A stretch of 64,000 bases of DNA, taken from NCBI RefSeq assembly GCF_001750685.1, contig NZ_CP017269.1, positions 2,087,416-2,151,415 on the forward strand. Direction: 5' to 3'. Within the stretch, counting starts at the first letter, position 1. Each line of letters begins with the position of its first letter. Shown piece after piece: positions 19,401-28,361 of the stretch. The notes under the pieces are model-generated. The model made no database searches. It was not told the origin of the DNA and saw only the letters and a list, made by a program, of their open reading frames with translations. The DNA is from Geosporobacter ferrireducens. Its GTDB lineage: Bacteria; Bacillota; Clostridia; Peptostreptococcales; Thermotaleaceae. Made by a program: the position numbers and the translations under genes.

Positions 19401-22008
19401 ATGTGCGTTTAGATTCCAGAAAAAAGTTTCCCCATAGCCCATAAACCTGTGCCCTGGCTTTCATTCTAACTGCATCCATTAGGCTGATCATAAAGGGAAG
19501 CAATAGGGTAACTGTTCCCAAGGCAAGCCACAGCCATCCGCTGCCAGGCATTAGCACTACCCCGATACTAAAAGTGAGTAACATGGCAATAGGAATTAAG
19601 CTCCTTCTCAGGTTATCGAGCAATTTCCATTTCGACAGGATTGACAGAGGATTTGGGACCACTTTTCCCTCACCATTTCTCACTCTGCCCGATAGCCATT
19701 GAAGCAGCTGCCAATCTCCTCTTACCCATCTATGCAGCCTCATCATATAACTGCCGTATTTTCCGGGATAGTCATCGATAAATTCCAGGTCACTGGCTAA
19801 AGCTGTTCGTATATAGCTCCCTTCCAAAAGGTCATGGCTGAGTACCAGATTGTCAGGAATCACATCCGTTAGTACTTCGTTAAAAACTGCTAAATCATAT
19901 ATTCCTTTACCGGTGAATATGCCTTCTCCATATAGATCTTGGTATACATCGGAATTGGCAGTTGTATAGGGATCGATCCCACCTTGTCCCGCATATATTT
20001 GGGAAAAAAGGGAGGCATTTGTACTCTCAACACTTACGTCAACCCTAGGCTGAATTAAACCATAGCCTTCAACAACAATTCCCTTATCCTGATTAATGAT
20101 TGGCTCGTTTAATGGATGCGCCATCATCCCAATCAGTTTTTTTGCGGTATCTATGGGTATACGCGTATCTGCATCAAGGGTAATGATATATTTTATAGGT
20201 CCTCCATCCTTTGGATTTCCTGACACAATAGAGTAGGAAGTATCTGTTTTTCCGCTTAACAGCTTATTCAGTTCAATCAGTGCACCCCGCTTCCGTTCCC
20301 AGCCCATCCACCTTTCTTGCCCTTTTGAATACTGTCTGTGGCGGTGAAAGAAAAAGAAAATCTCATTACCGTATTTTTCATTCAGCTCCTTTACCTTTCT
20401 TAATGCTTCATGAATAACGATCTGGTCATTAGGTTCCTCTGCCCTGCTACTGTCTTTATAGTCTCCAGCCACTGCAAATACGATGTTTTCCTTTTTGTTT
20501 GAAAGATAATAGACCTCCAGTTGTTCCAATAGATCCAATGCCCTTTTGGCATCCGGCAACAGGGTAGGTATAACCACCAGCGTTCTGAATTCTGAGGGTA
20601 TTGCTTCCTGAAAGTCATATCTGGGAATAAAGTCTGGCGGTACAGTTTTTGTCACGATTCTGTTCCCCATCATGACGACGATCTCACTAATGGGAATAAG
20701 CGCAATTAAGCCGGCCGTCAGTCCCCATGCAGCAGGCATGCGTTCAGCAGATCTATAGGTATATAGTGCAAGCAAAACCGTGAGGATTATGGTTATGGTA
20801 ACAACCGGCAGTACATAGGCTGATAAGGATACATCTCTCCTATACTCAGGGCTATCCTTAATTTCCAGTTCATGAAACAGCGCTTGTTTTCCCCGATCTA
20901 TTAAGTAATATCCTGCATGATTGTATTTTGGGGCCGCTGGGTCCTTTTCCCTATCCGCACACCTTACAGCCGCCTTGGCGATCTTTGTTTCAGAGACATG
21001 ATACCGGTGGGAAATCTTTTCGATTTGACTCCGGTAATAGTCTCTGGATTCAAAATCCATTTGCTTGTAGATTCCTGCTGCCTCTTTTCTGAGGATGCTC
21101 TCTACAATACACAGTTCTTCAAAAACCTCATTCCAATCCAGCACGCCAATTAACCCCAGACTCACGATGGTATTGCCCATAGATACTTTTCTTGCCGCTT
21201 GCCTTTGATGCTCATTTTCTATTGCATATTCCAGGGTTCTGTTATATTCCTTAAGCCGCTCTTCTATATAACTGATTAGATGCTCTTTATCGCCGGCCTG
21301 TCTCCTGATAATTCTCAGAAAATGCTCCACAAATGAATAATTAACCCTTTCGCTGGTATCGAAGACACTCTTGATCCCATTTAAAATTTCAGTGTCTTCA
21401 CACTTACTCAAAGCCTCTGCCCGTCTCCAAGCGGTCTCTGTCTTTCTAATTTTCTCACAAAGCAGCCGGATCTTCTCGATTAATGCAATTCTAAGCATGA
21501 GGGAAAGGGACCAGATTTCTGCAATGGTCAGCACCTGTTGACTCTGATAGGCCCGGATAAAGGATTTAATCGTCTCCTCATCCAATCTCCCATCAGTATG
21601 AGATACCAGCTCTAAAGCAATGGCATAAATCCTGGGATAGCCCTCCAAATAGCCTTCACTCAGTACCCGTAATTTTAAAAATCGCTCTCTGCGTACATTC
21701 AATCGAATGTCCTTTACCTGCTCTTCTATCTTGTAAAAATTATCTAAAAGCCACTGGGAAGCAGGAGAAACCTCCTCTTGATTCTTTGTGTAGTTGTTTA
21801 CCTCTTGATATACGGCTCCTATGGTTCGATAATGATGATCCAACCGGTGCAATAAGGATTTTGTTGACTTTACTTGACTGGATGTAGAATGGGATACTGC
21901 TACTTCCCTGCTGTGCTTTTCTAAATCCTCTAGACTTAACAATACATCCTGCAGCTTTTCTATTTTTTTATAGTCATTTTTCCAATAACGTTTCAAATCT
22001 GAAAGCAT
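13468..22008 (-). CDS. Cyclic beta-1,2-glucan synthase (GT84-GH94)
   Basis: This is a 2846-aa membrane enzyme matching the length and layout of the Brucella/Agrobacterium Cgs/ChvB/NdvB family. It has an N-terminal helical region (1-390), membrane segments near 398-418 and 430-446, and a GT84 glycosyltransferase core (about 470-830) with the LDADTRIP nucleotide-sugar site at 611-618, GEGIFTGKGIYDL, LSHDLLEG and the RLHRWVRGDWQLLQW acceptor motif. More membrane helices follow (about 835-1000), then a glucoamylase-like segment and a large C-terminal GH94 phosphorylase-like part with GSGDWNDGM near residue 2526. It should make beta-1,2-glucan from UDP-glucose at the inner face of the membrane. 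It lies 50 bases after the nucleotidyltransferase fusion, so the two probably form an operon. Confidence 0.9.
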   Translation of the reverse strand: MLSDLKRYWKNDYKKIEKLQDVLLSLEDLEKHSREVAVSHSTSSQVKSTKSLLHRLDHHYRTIGAVYQEVNNYTKNQEEVSPASQWLLDNFYKIEEQVKDIRLNVRRERFLKLRVLSEGYLEGYPRIYAIALELVSHTDGRLDEETIKSFIRAYQSQQVLTIAEIWSLSLMLRIALIEKIRLLCEKIRKTETAWRRAEALSKCEDTEILNGIKSVFDTSERVNYSFVEHFLRIIRRQAGDKEHLISYIEERLKEYNRTLEYAIENEHQRQAARKVSMGNTIVSLGLIGVLDWNEVFEELCIVESILRKEAAGIYKQMDFESRDYYRSQIEKISHRYHVSETKIAKAAVRCADREKDPAAPKYNHAGYYLIDRGKQALFHELEIKDSPEYRRDVSLSAYVLPVVTITIILTVLLALYTYRSAERMPAAWGLTAGLIALIPISEIVVMMGNRIVTKTVPPDFIPRYDFQEAIPSEFRTLVVIPTLLPDAKRALDLLEQLEVYYLSNKKENIVFAVAGDYKDSSRAEEPNDQIVIHEALRKVKELNEKYGNEIFFFFHRHRQYSKGQERWMGWERKRGALIELNKLLSGKTDTSYSIVSGNPKDGGPIKYIITLDADTRIPIDTAKKLIGMMAHPLNEPIINQDKGIVVEGYGLIQPRVDVSVESTNASLFSQIYAGQGGIDPYTTANSDVYQDLYGEGIFTGKGIYDLAVFNEVLTDVIPDNLVLSHDLLEGSYIRTALASDLEFIDDYPGKYGSYMMRLHRWVRGDWQLLQWLSGRVRNGEGKVVPNPLSILSKWKLLDNLRRSLIPIAMLLTFSIGVVLMPGSGWLWLALGTVTLLLPFMISLMDAVRMKARAQVYGLWGNFFLESKRTLYLAVLQLFFLPYQAYMMADAIFRTLYRLYISKKNLLQWVTVADSEKNLKNDLNGYLRRMAAIYPILILLSILMISRNLLYTAAIIGLWAVSPWIACRISSERVRTIEALPDEEQKILRRIVRKTWAYYEDLVGEEDNFLPPDNYQVYPPKGAAHRTSPTNIGFYLLSILSARDFGYITTSRMLEKIYGTMKTIKKMETWKGHLYNWYDTQTLEVLRPQYVSTVDSGNFIAYLAVLREGIQEYLNRPVFDKNMLEGLLDTIFMEESNHESEIPIVRDAIRQEELALDQYAAVIDGLMLKQEQELKQNQRSLGQLMLMKREMEQFFPPVVYSGQGSCPKETIDFIKENWEKGKIPSLAELRKIYEKLLYQLDQKQNNKALKEELLNHRQNVIQTIKQANGLMEQIDSMIAAADFSLLYDKKRQLLSIGYHVEEGKLTSAYYDLLASEIRITSYLAIAKGDIPKKHWYKLGRTFSIIDSSRALVSWTGTMFEYFMPYLTMKNYEKTLLDETYHAVIKAHRNYGKRRNIPWGISESGYYGFDMLLNYQYKAFGIPELGLKRGLIDEVVISPYSTLLALPLSPKATMENIKKLIADGMEGIYGLYEAVDYTLERLGENSKRQIVQSFMAHHLGMSFVSLNNYFHSYIMQKRFHRNPIARVGETLLQEKPPVRAIITKELKETLAENYLQEGNLAGVVRRYGLPEELPPKCHILSNGHYSVLLTDGGSGYSVKDELQITRWRQDPILGRFGAFIFIHDLKGNHMWSTTYEPLRDEPDGYRVIFGQDKAAYHRTDENISTHTEIIVSPEDPVEIRKVTITNHGTEEALLQVTSYYETVMANQSADVAHPAFSNLFVRTELMMEYDALVASRRPRGHDQTTKWLFHCMKVEGDVQGGLQYETNRNNFIGRGKNIENAIAHKHPLKNYTGISIDPIMSLRRTIKIKGGDSAVIIYTTGCEDSKENLIELVRKYQDASAVQRAAELALTRSQVELTYLNFKPEEIEIFQEAMPYLIYLNPGRRANEEILKHNRKGQSGLWAYGVSGDIPILLVTIKRIEDIDVVEEALRAHEYWRTKGLKVDLVILNEDESSYLQPLQQLIHEVVYNSNERHFLNQPGGIFIRDANVIPEGDRILLHTVARLMIRAESGPIRKQLANIPKAIVFPPEKLFSSSRLEYLSSDIPIDVNFYNGYGGFSKDGQEYIIKLKGETHTPAPWTNVVANRNFGFIVTESGSGFTWSENSRENKITPWSNDPVSDNPGEIIYIQDDETGEVWSMTSLPIRKGESHVVKHGMGYSTFLHNSHGIEHQLQMFIPAEDPIKINHITLKNSCSINRRLRITYYITPVMGVSDEMTRQYIVTAGNAEDEGILLTNSFQNDFPGRITFMDTSERIVSFTGDRQAFFGLKGNAASPEGLRRVHLNNQVGAGLDPCGAIQCEIELKGNEQKELVFLLGQVKEKEVVKNLVAQYKNIENCKAALREIQNRWKGYLHKIQVKTPDPSMDLMLNGWLIYQTIACRLWARSAFYQSGGAYGYRDQLQDAMNVIYPYPEAIRKQILLHCEHQFVEGDVQHWWHPGAGEKGIRTRFSDDLLWLPYATAEYFHHTQDQALLHEQRHFLEEEPLQEGEDERYGIPRISQEKDSVYGHCIRAIERSLQYGTNGIPLMGSGDWNDGMSTVGNKGRGESIWLGWFLCKILRNFAPICSLMQESDRAERYMKTANEIAQNIDKNAWDGEWYLRAFYDDGSPLGSSKNAECTIDSLGQSWAIISESGDPQRSRAAMRAVENYLIKKEEGLILLFTPPFDESDQEPGYIKGYVPGVRENGGQYTHAATWVIKAFAMMGEGERAWELFHMINPINHTRTPFECSIYKVEPYVMAADVYAVSPHTGRGGWTWYTGASGWMYSVGISDILGLRRKGNILYLEPCIPRDWAEYEIRYQYGNSSYHITVKNPNGVNGKVYTLSLDGMKLEDKSVQLVDDQKDHWIEVVLGD

Positions 22009-22058
22009 CTATTGAAGCATCCCCTTCCTAAATTTTACAAGTCAGGTTCACGAATACA

Positions 22059-24527
22059 CTAATAGGATTTATCTGAGTGACTTATCAGGTTTTTGATCCT
22101 CTCTGAAAAGACCGTGGAAAGTTCCTCTGCATATTCCTGTGAAAATCCTTCCGAATAGATATTTACCAGAGGCCTCTCACTATCGGGCAAAATAAGGGCC
22201 CATCCATCTCTCTTGTCTATTTTAATTCCTTCAAACAACTCAATATTGTCCGCCTGATGGGATAGAATCATTTCCTTCATTACCCTGCCCTTATCCTGCC
22301 AGCTGCAGGGTATTTCCTTTTTCATAAAGTAGTGCTCCGGTATTTGGTCTGCAATGGTACTCAGTTTCGTTCCCTGCGCTGCTAAAAAATCAATAATCCG
22401 TCCGATTGCCCATATCCCATTAAACCTTAAAATAAACTGATCTGGCGTCTGTGGCCTGACATAATCCTTTAGCATCTCACTCATAATACTGGCTGGATCA
22501 GACTTGGTTCTTACCAATTCAACACCATGGTTTTTAGCCAATTGATCTATTATTCTTGAAGATATGTAGGGATGAATGATTTTGCTTGTTTTTCCTTCCT
22601 TTAAAAGCATCTGTGTTGCCAGAATATTATATTTTTCTTCACCAATCTCTCTACCGGCTTCATCCACCAGAACAATCTCTTCACCGCAGTGACTGAAAAA
22701 AACTCCGATAGCTTCTTGCGTGTTATTTATTTCTTCTACTAAGGCAGAAAACATTGCTTCACTTTCCATATGACGACCATAGGGATAAAGGACTTTTACT
22801 TGACAGCCCATATCCTTGAGAAATGATTCAGCTACCGACAATACACCTATAGATAGAGATGTAATAATTAGGCGGCTGCCCGATTGCTTTATTTGATGTT
22901 GATTTTGCAGCTTCTTCAATCCTTCTCTTAAAAAAATCGAATTAAAGTTGATAACCTCTATAGGTCTTCTTACCTGATCTCCATTGCAGCGTTTAAACTC
23001 ATCCCGGCTAAACAGATTCTCTATCTCCCGCTCTAAACTTCTGGAGATATTGCTGCCGGAATGATCTATAAACTCAATGGAGCCGGTGTTCACATTGGAA
23101 TTTGTCCGTATGTGAATGCCTCCGTCGGCTTCATAGTACCGGACAGCAAACCGGGTCATCGGCAGTAAGGATTCCCTCAGCTCCATAACCTGGGCGCCGG
23201 TTGAAGCGATCCCTGCTATAATGGCATTTTGGATAAGCCTGCCCTCATTGCTTCCATCACTGCTGACGATGATATGGGAACGATCCTTCAGCGCAGAGGA
23301 AAAGGCTGCCCCTAACTTTGCTGCAAATTCGGGAGAGAGTTCTATGTTGATTTCACCGGAAATATTCCGGTATCCGAAAAGGGTTTTCGATATTTTTGTT
23401 CCCCAGATAAGATTTTGATTTACAATTGTATTCTCTTCGATTCGTTTATGGGGCCAAATTTTGACTTCCGGTTTTATGACTGCGCCATTGCCAACAACCG
23501 TTGCTTCACCGATTACCACATTCTCCAGTATTTTTGTCATGCTTTTAATATTCGTTTGACTGCATAGTACGGCTCCCCGCAAACTTACATCTTGATCAAT
23601 ATTTGCATGATTCCAGAGAATACTCTTTTTTATTGTCGTTCTTTCTCCTACAAAGCAATTTTCACCTATTATGGCCGGTCCTATCAGCTCCGTATTGTTT
23701 TTAATCGTGCTGTTGCTGCCGATGTATACAGGAGGCTGGAGATTTACACCTTCTTCCAGCACAGTCCCCTCTCCGATCCATATCCCCTTTCTGACTTCCT
23801 TACTTTTTAAAGGAAGGCTTACCTTTCCTTCCAAGATATCGAAATGGGTTTGTCTATAGGAGCGCAGGTCTCCAATATCGCACCAATATTCTTCCATTAC
23901 ATAACCAAACATCGGCACTTGGTCTGCTAGCAGTTTTGGAAACAAATCTTTGCTGAAATCAAATACATCCCCTTTTTTGTAGTAATCTAATGCCTCCGGT
24001 TCCAATATGTATATTCCCGTATTGATGGTATTGCTAAAAACCTCTCCCCAACTTGGTTTTTCAAGAAAGCGCATAATCTTTCCCGCTTTATTGGTAATAA
24101 CAACGCCATAATCTATAGGTGTCTCTTCACTCCTTAAAACCAGGGTGGCCTTTGAATGCTTCCTATGGTGATAATCTACTGCTTTTTGTATATTGATATC
24201 TGTCAGTGCATCTCCGCTGATAATAATAAATGTTCCATCGATAAAGTCTTCCGCATTTTTTATGCTTCCTCCTGTTCCCATAGGTGTTTCTTCAATAAAG
24301 TAATATAAATTTACCCCCCATTTTTCTCCATTTCCAAAGTAATCCATTATAGATGCAGGCATATACGCCAAAGTAACCCCGATATCAGTAATCCCATATT
24401 GTTTTAGCAATTCAATGGAGTACTCCATGACAGGTTTATTCAAAATTGGTACCATAGGTTTTGGTAGATTACAAGTCATCGGTTTTAGTCTCGTTCCTTT
24501 GCCGCCCGCCATTATGACAGCCTTCAT
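22059..24527 (-). CDS. Sugar nucleotidyltransferase fused to a degenerate phosphomannomutase domain
   Basis: The 822-aa protein starts with a complete nucleotidyltransferase domain (1-235: MAGGKGTRLKPMT, LPKPMVPI, GDALTDI and FLEKP motifs). A left-handed beta-helix of hexapeptide repeats follows (about 245-375), then a phosphohexomutase-like region (380-822). Such fusions are annotated as mannose-1-phosphate guanylyltransferase/phosphomannomutase. Here the mutase part lacks the expected TASHNP serine loop (residues 473-480 read IRTNSNVN) and the DGDxDR metal loop (SHCGEE at 612-617), so this domain is probably not a mutase. The neighbouring glucan synthase suggests a role in activated-sugar supply or in its regulation. 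The base specificity (GDP, UDP or ADP) cannot be read. Confidence 0.82.
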   Translation of the reverse strand: MKAVIMAGGKGTRLKPMTCNLPKPMVPILNKPVMEYSIELLKQYGITDIGVTLAYMPASIMDYFGNGEKWGVNLYYFIEETPMGTGGSIKNAEDFIDGTFIIISGDALTDINIQKAVDYHHRKHSKATLVLRSEETPIDYGVVITNKAGKIMRFLEKPSWGEVFSNTINTGIYILEPEALDYYKKGDVFDFSKDLFPKLLADQVPMFGYVMEEYWCDIGDLRSYRQTHFDILEGKVSLPLKSKEVRKGIWIGEGTVLEEGVNLQPPVYIGSNSTIKNNTELIGPAIIGENCFVGERTTIKKSILWNHANIDQDVSLRGAVLCSQTNIKSMTKILENVVIGEATVVGNGAVIKPEVKIWPHKRIEENTIVNQNLIWGTKISKTLFGYRNISGEINIELSPEFAAKLGAAFSSALKDRSHIIVSSDGSNEGRLIQNAIIAGIASTGAQVMELRESLLPMTRFAVRYYEADGGIHIRTNSNVNTGSIEFIDHSGSNISRSLEREIENLFSRDEFKRCNGDQVRRPIEVINFNSIFLREGLKKLQNQHQIKQSGSRLIITSLSIGVLSVAESFLKDMGCQVKVLYPYGRHMESEAMFSALVEEINNTQEAIGVFFSHCGEEIVLVDEAGREIGEEKYNILATQMLLKEGKTSKIIHPYISSRIIDQLAKNHGVELVRTKSDPASIMSEMLKDYVRPQTPDQFILRFNGIWAIGRIIDFLAAQGTKLSTIADQIPEHYFMKKEIPCSWQDKGRVMKEMILSHQADNIELFEGIKIDKRDGWALILPDSERPLVNIYSEGFSQEYAEELSTVFSERIKNLISHSDKSY

Positions 24528-24625
24528 AGAATTACTTCCTCCTTATATTTTTTTGAATTGAAATTGATATAGCCATATCTTAATTATTTTGTGATTTTTA
24601 CGGCGATCTATACCTCTTCATCAAA

Positions 24626-24708
24626 AGACAAGGGGACGGTTCTGCTGTCTGCGAAAATAAGATCGCAGACAGCAGAACCGTCCCCTTGTCTAAGAACCGT
24701 CCCTTTTA
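24626..24708. repeat. REP-like dispersed repeat, perfect 28-bp palindrome
   Basis: Two 28-base arms (24626-24653 and 24664-24691) are perfect inverted copies around a 10-base loop. Each contains the core GACAAGGGGACGGTTCT / AGAACCGTCCCCTTGTC. A partial third copy, AAGAACCGTCCC, follows at 24692-24703. The same core recurs at 41904, 42846, 49737 and 50631. The element sits just past the hemL stop and may also act as its terminator. Confidence 0.85.
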
Positions 24709-24716
24709 CTGTTTTT

Positions 24717-26006
24717 TTATATAAGTTTTTTCATGGCATAATAGTTTGCTTTTATCGTTTTTTCAATATCCTCATCTGTATGGGTATAGGATATGAATAG
24801 TGATTCAAACTGTGAAGGAGAAAGATAAATTCCTTCTTTGAGCATCTCTTCAAAGTATTTTGCGAACTTTCCTATATCACTTGTTACGGCACTATCAAAA
24901 TCAGTTACTTTATGTTTTGTGAAGTATAGGCAGAGCATAGAGCCTACTCTATTTATTGTAGTTTCAATCCCGAGGCTTGAAGCATTTGCTTTAAATCCTT
25001 CTTCAAGTCTTTTGGCTTTTTCTTCAATATTTTTATAGATTTCAGGATTTTCCTTAAGCCTCTTTAGTGTAGTAACACCAGCGGCCATGGCCAGTGGATT
25101 TCCAGACAATGTTCCCGCTTGGTAAACAGGTCCTAAGGGGGAGATCATCTCCATGATTTCCTTTTTCCCGCCGTAAGCGCCTACTGGAAGGCCACCACCG
25201 ATTATTTTAGCAAAGCATGTAATATCAGGAGATACACTGTATAAGCTTTGTGCACCATGATAACTAAGTCTGAAGCCCGTCATAACTTCATCCATAATCA
25301 GTAATGAACCATGTTTGTATGTAATATCTCTTAAAGCTGTCATAAATTCCTTCGTGGAAGGTACAACACCCATGTTGCCAGCTACAGGTTCAATAATTAC
25401 TGCAGCGATATTATTTCCACAAGTATCAAATATATTCTTTAGATCCTCTATATCATTATATTTAGCGGATATAGTATTTTTTACAATATCCACTGGAACT
25501 CCCGGACTGTCCGGAACGCCATGGGTTAGAGCACCAGAGCCTGCCTTTACAAGAAGGCTGTCAGAATGACCATGATAATTACCAATAAATTTAACGATAA
25601 TTTCCTTATTCGTATAGGCTCTGGCAAGTCTTAGTGCGCTCATAGTAGCCTCAGTTCCTGAGTTTACCATCCTAACCATCTCAACGGATGGGACAGCATC
25701 ACAAATAAGTTTTGCCATTTCGGTTTCGATTTCCGTGGGAGCACCAAAGCTAGTACCCTTTTCAGCTGCATTTTTTAAAGCTTCTACAACTTTTGGGTGG
25801 CAGTGCCCTAAGATTAGAGGGCCCCATGACCCGACATAATCAACATATTCATTTCCGTCAATATCATAAATTTTAGAACCTTTTCCTTCTTTGATAAAAG
25901 GAGGGTTTATCGTTACAGATTTGAAAGCTCTGACGGGACTATTGACTCCACCGGGTATGTATTGATTAGCTTCTATAAAGGCTTTTTTTGACTTTTCCAA
26001 ATTCAT
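24717..26006 (-). CDS. hemL: Glutamate-1-semialdehyde 2,1-aminomutase
   Basis: This PLP-dependent enzyme converts glutamate-1-semialdehyde to 5-aminolevulinate in tetrapyrrole synthesis. At 429 aa it has full length. Signatures are [72 protein letters not shown] and the PLP lysine in [26 protein letters not shown] site lies before the ATG. No other hem genes adjoin it in the window. The orphan position could mean a second copy or a GsaB-like paralogue; the sequence alone does not separate these. Confidence 0.93.
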   Translation of the reverse strand: MNLEKSKKAFIEANQYIPGGVNSPVRAFKSVTINPPFIKEGKGSKIYDIDGNEYVDYVGSWGPLILGHCHPKVVEALKNAAEKGTSFGAPTEIETEMAKLICDAVPSVEMVRMVNSGTEATMSALRLARAYTNKEIIVKFIGNYHGHSDSLLVKAGSGALTHGVPDSPGVPVDIVKNTISAKYNDIEDLKNIFDTCGNNIAAVIIEPVAGNMGVVPSTKEFMTALRDITYKHGSLLIMDEVMTGFRLSYHGAQSLYSVSPDITCFAKIIGGGLPVGAYGGKKEIMEMISPLGPVYQAGTLSGNPLAMAAGVTTLKRLKENPEIYKNIEEKAKRLEEGFKANASSLGIETTINRVGSMLCLYFTKHKVTDFDSAVTSDIGKFAKYFEEMLKEGIYLSPSQFESLFISYTHTDEDIEKTIKANYYAMKKLI

Positions 26007-26085
26007 TATTCTACCTCCAGTAAAAAATTGTTATAAAGGATTGTATCACTCTCTGTAACTTGCTTTTTATCCGATCACCAGTTCT

Positions 26086-26112
26086 AAAACTCCCGCTTTT
26101 ATTAAGCCGGAG
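26086..26112 (-). terminator. Terminator of the second chemoreceptor gene
   Basis: The minus strand reads CTCCGGCTT, a short loop and AAAGCGGGAG, then TTTTAG. It lies between the chemoreceptor stop and hemL. Confidence 0.6.
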
Positions 26113-26158
26113 ATGAGAGATGAACAGCCCCTGAATATCTACATGGAATACTTTTTTA

Positions 26159-28180
26159 TTATATCTTAAATTGTGCAATTAGATTATTTAATTCTCCAAC
26201 CATCATATTTAAGTGCTCAATAGAAGAGGTAATTTGCTGAATAGAAGCCATTTGTTCTTCTGTTGATGCTGCCACCTCCTCCGTATTAGCAGCGGTTTCT
26301 TCTGCAATAAACTCAATATCATTTATTAATACCATCGTATTATTAAAATTATCGTTTAAATCCGCCATTGCACTTTCAAGTTGAAAAAATAATTGTTGAT
26401 TTTCATTTATAGTACTACTGATTGTATCAAAAGAGTTTACTACCTTTTCAACAATTTGCATACCCTTATCAACTTCACTTACACTATCATCAATGGTTAC
26501 TATTGCAACTTGGCTTTTTTCTTGTGTTTCTTCAATTAATTTCGTAATGTCTTCTACTGATCTTACCGATTGTTCAGCAAGGGTTCTTATCTCATCCGCT
26601 ACAACGGAAAATCCTTTTCCGGCTTCTCCTGCTCTAGCAGCTTCTATGGCCGCATTTAAAGCCAGAAGGTTTGTCTGATCGGCGATTTGCTTAATAACAT
26701 CTACAATCTTTCCTATTTTTTGAGATGTATTGTTTAAGTTCTTGATAGTGCTGCTGGAAAGATGAGAGGATTGACGAATAGTATCCATCTGTTGGTTCAT
26801 TTCTAATAGTTCTGCTCTACTTTCCCTCGATGATCGCACCATTCCTTCAGTCGATGCTTTTAATTCTTCTATATTATTAACAACACCCTCTATCTTACCC
26901 GAAACAATAGTTACCTTCTCTTTTACCCCGTTAGTCTTTTTCACCTGCTCCGATGCTCCCGCGGCCACAGCCTCCGTAGCTTTGGCAATTTGATCCGCCA
27001 CAGCAGCATTCTGCTGTGCTGAAGCCACCAGTTCATCACTAAAGGTATTCATATCCGCAGAGGTATTCAGGATTTTTTTAATTATATTCTTAACACTATC
27101 TACCATGGTAGAAAAGGAATGGGCTAAACTGCCAATTTCATCCTTAGAGTCCACCTCTATTTTCTCCCTTAAGTCCCCGAGAGAAATTTGATTAGCAGCA
27201 GCAGCTAAATATTTTACCGGCTTTATCAGTCTTTGTATGAATAATAAAATAAACAATATCCCTATCATAGAAGTTATAGCAGCAACCATAATACTTTGAA
27301 AAACCATCTCTTTTACCGCATCTTCCACCGGTGCTACAGATAACCCCATATTGATCGCTCCAATAATTTCTCCGGATTGATTATGAAAAGGAAGAATGAC
27401 CTCATATATATTCATACCTCTTTCCTCTGAATGGAAGATTCCTGTATGTTCTTCTCCTTTTTCAACAGCCATTCTTTCTCCCGGATAATCAAACACCATT
27501 CCAATTCGTTCTTTATCACTATGGGCTATGGCTGTTAGGCTTTTATCTACTATCAAAGCATATACAACACGATCCTCCTGCCCCATAGATTCCAACAATC
27601 TTTGAATACTGAAATTAATCTTCATTTTTTCTATCTCATCGGCAGCAATGCCAATTTGCACAGCCCCTTTACCATGGATAAGCTTTACTCCTCCATATTT
27701 ATAAAACCTTGAGTCCACTTCACTTTGCCTGATACTTTCTGTTATCTTTTCCTGATTACCTTTTAAAACCTGCTGCATTGCATGGTTTTCCCCGTAGATG
27801 TATCCTATATTGCCCACCATGTTTGAATAGACAATTTTTCCACTCTCATTGATAATATTAATCTCTGTCAATCCAGTCTTTTGAGACAATGCTTCCAGTA
27901 TATCATTACTATATGTACTCATACTGGCAATACTAAAAGCAGAATCATACAGATAGTTGTTCAGTATCTCTTCGATGTCATCAAGCATTACATCCTGCAT
28001 ACGGGCTTGATACAATGCTAATCTAACCATTTCCTTACCTTGGAGCTCCATCTCTTTATAGAGATTCTCTTTTGCTATTCTTATCGATAAAATTGTAGTA
28101 GATCCTATAACCATAATTAAACAAAGAATCACACTGACGATTATTTTTCTTGCTAAGGATTGTTTGCCCACACGCAACAT
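26159..28180 (-). CDS. Methyl-accepting chemotaxis protein with single-Cache sensor
   Basis: This 673-aa receptor has an N-terminal membrane segment (about 13-32), an extracellular sensor of about 240 residues containing a Cache-like core ([24 protein letters not shown], in pieces; GMVFDYPGE), a second membrane segment at about 290-312, HAMP, and a cytoplasmic domain with the tip [19 protein letters not shown] and [18 protein letters not shown]. It directly follows the proline reductase operon on the same strand but is separated from it by a terminator, so a link to proline taxis is only positional. Confidence 0.94.
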   Translation of the reverse strand: MLRVGKQSLARKIIVSVILCLIMVIGSTTILSIRIAKENLYKEMELQGKEMVRLALYQARMQDVMLDDIEEILNNYLYDSAFSIASMSTYSNDILEALSQKTGLTEINIINESGKIVYSNMVGNIGYIYGENHAMQQVLKGNQEKITESIRQSEVDSRFYKYGGVKLIHGKGAVQIGIAADEIEKMKINFSIQRLLESMGQEDRVVYALIVDKSLTAIAHSDKERIGMVFDYPGERMAVEKGEEHTGIFHSEERGMNIYEVILPFHNQSGEIIGAINMGLSVAPVEDAVKEMVFQSIMVAAITSMIGILFILLFIQRLIKPVKYLAAAANQISLGDLREKIEVDSKDEIGSLAHSFSTMVDSVKNIIKKILNTSADMNTFSDELVASAQQNAAVADQIAKATEAVAAGASEQVKKTNGVKEKVTIVSGKIEGVVNNIEELKASTEGMVRSSRESRAELLEMNQQMDTIRQSSHLSSSTIKNLNNTSQKIGKIVDVIKQIADQTNLLALNAAIEAARAGEAGKGFSVVADEIRTLAEQSVRSVEDITKLIEETQEKSQVAIVTIDDSVSEVDKGMQIVEKVVNSFDTISSTINENQQLFFQLESAMADLNDNFNNTMVLINDIEFIAEETAANTEEVAASTEEQMASIQQITSSIEHLNMMVGELNNLIAQFKI

Positions 28181-28281
28181 CTACATCATTCCTCTCTTTG
28201 TCAATCTTAGTACAATTTGCATTCTTTTGTATTTATTGTCGTCTTTTAGCATACAAGCAAATTATTCCCTTCCCTTTTTCC

Positions 28282-28335
28282 AAAAAAAGTTTTAGAAACC
28301 TTCTACATAAAAGCAATGGAGAGGCTTCTAAAACT
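28282..28335 (-). terminator. Terminator of the prd operon
   Basis: Long arms AGTTTTAGAAGCCT / AGGTTTCTAAAACT are followed on the minus strand by TTTTTTGG, 27 bases past the stop of the TSUP gene. This marks the end of the prd transcript. Confidence 0.85.
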
Positions 28336-28361
28336 CTACTGTTTCTACTCTATGTGTCTTA

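Noticed and set aside
24717-26006. hemL as part of a haem operon
   Set aside because: No other tetrapyrrole gene is in reach; the neighbours are unrelated, so only the enzyme assignment is kept.
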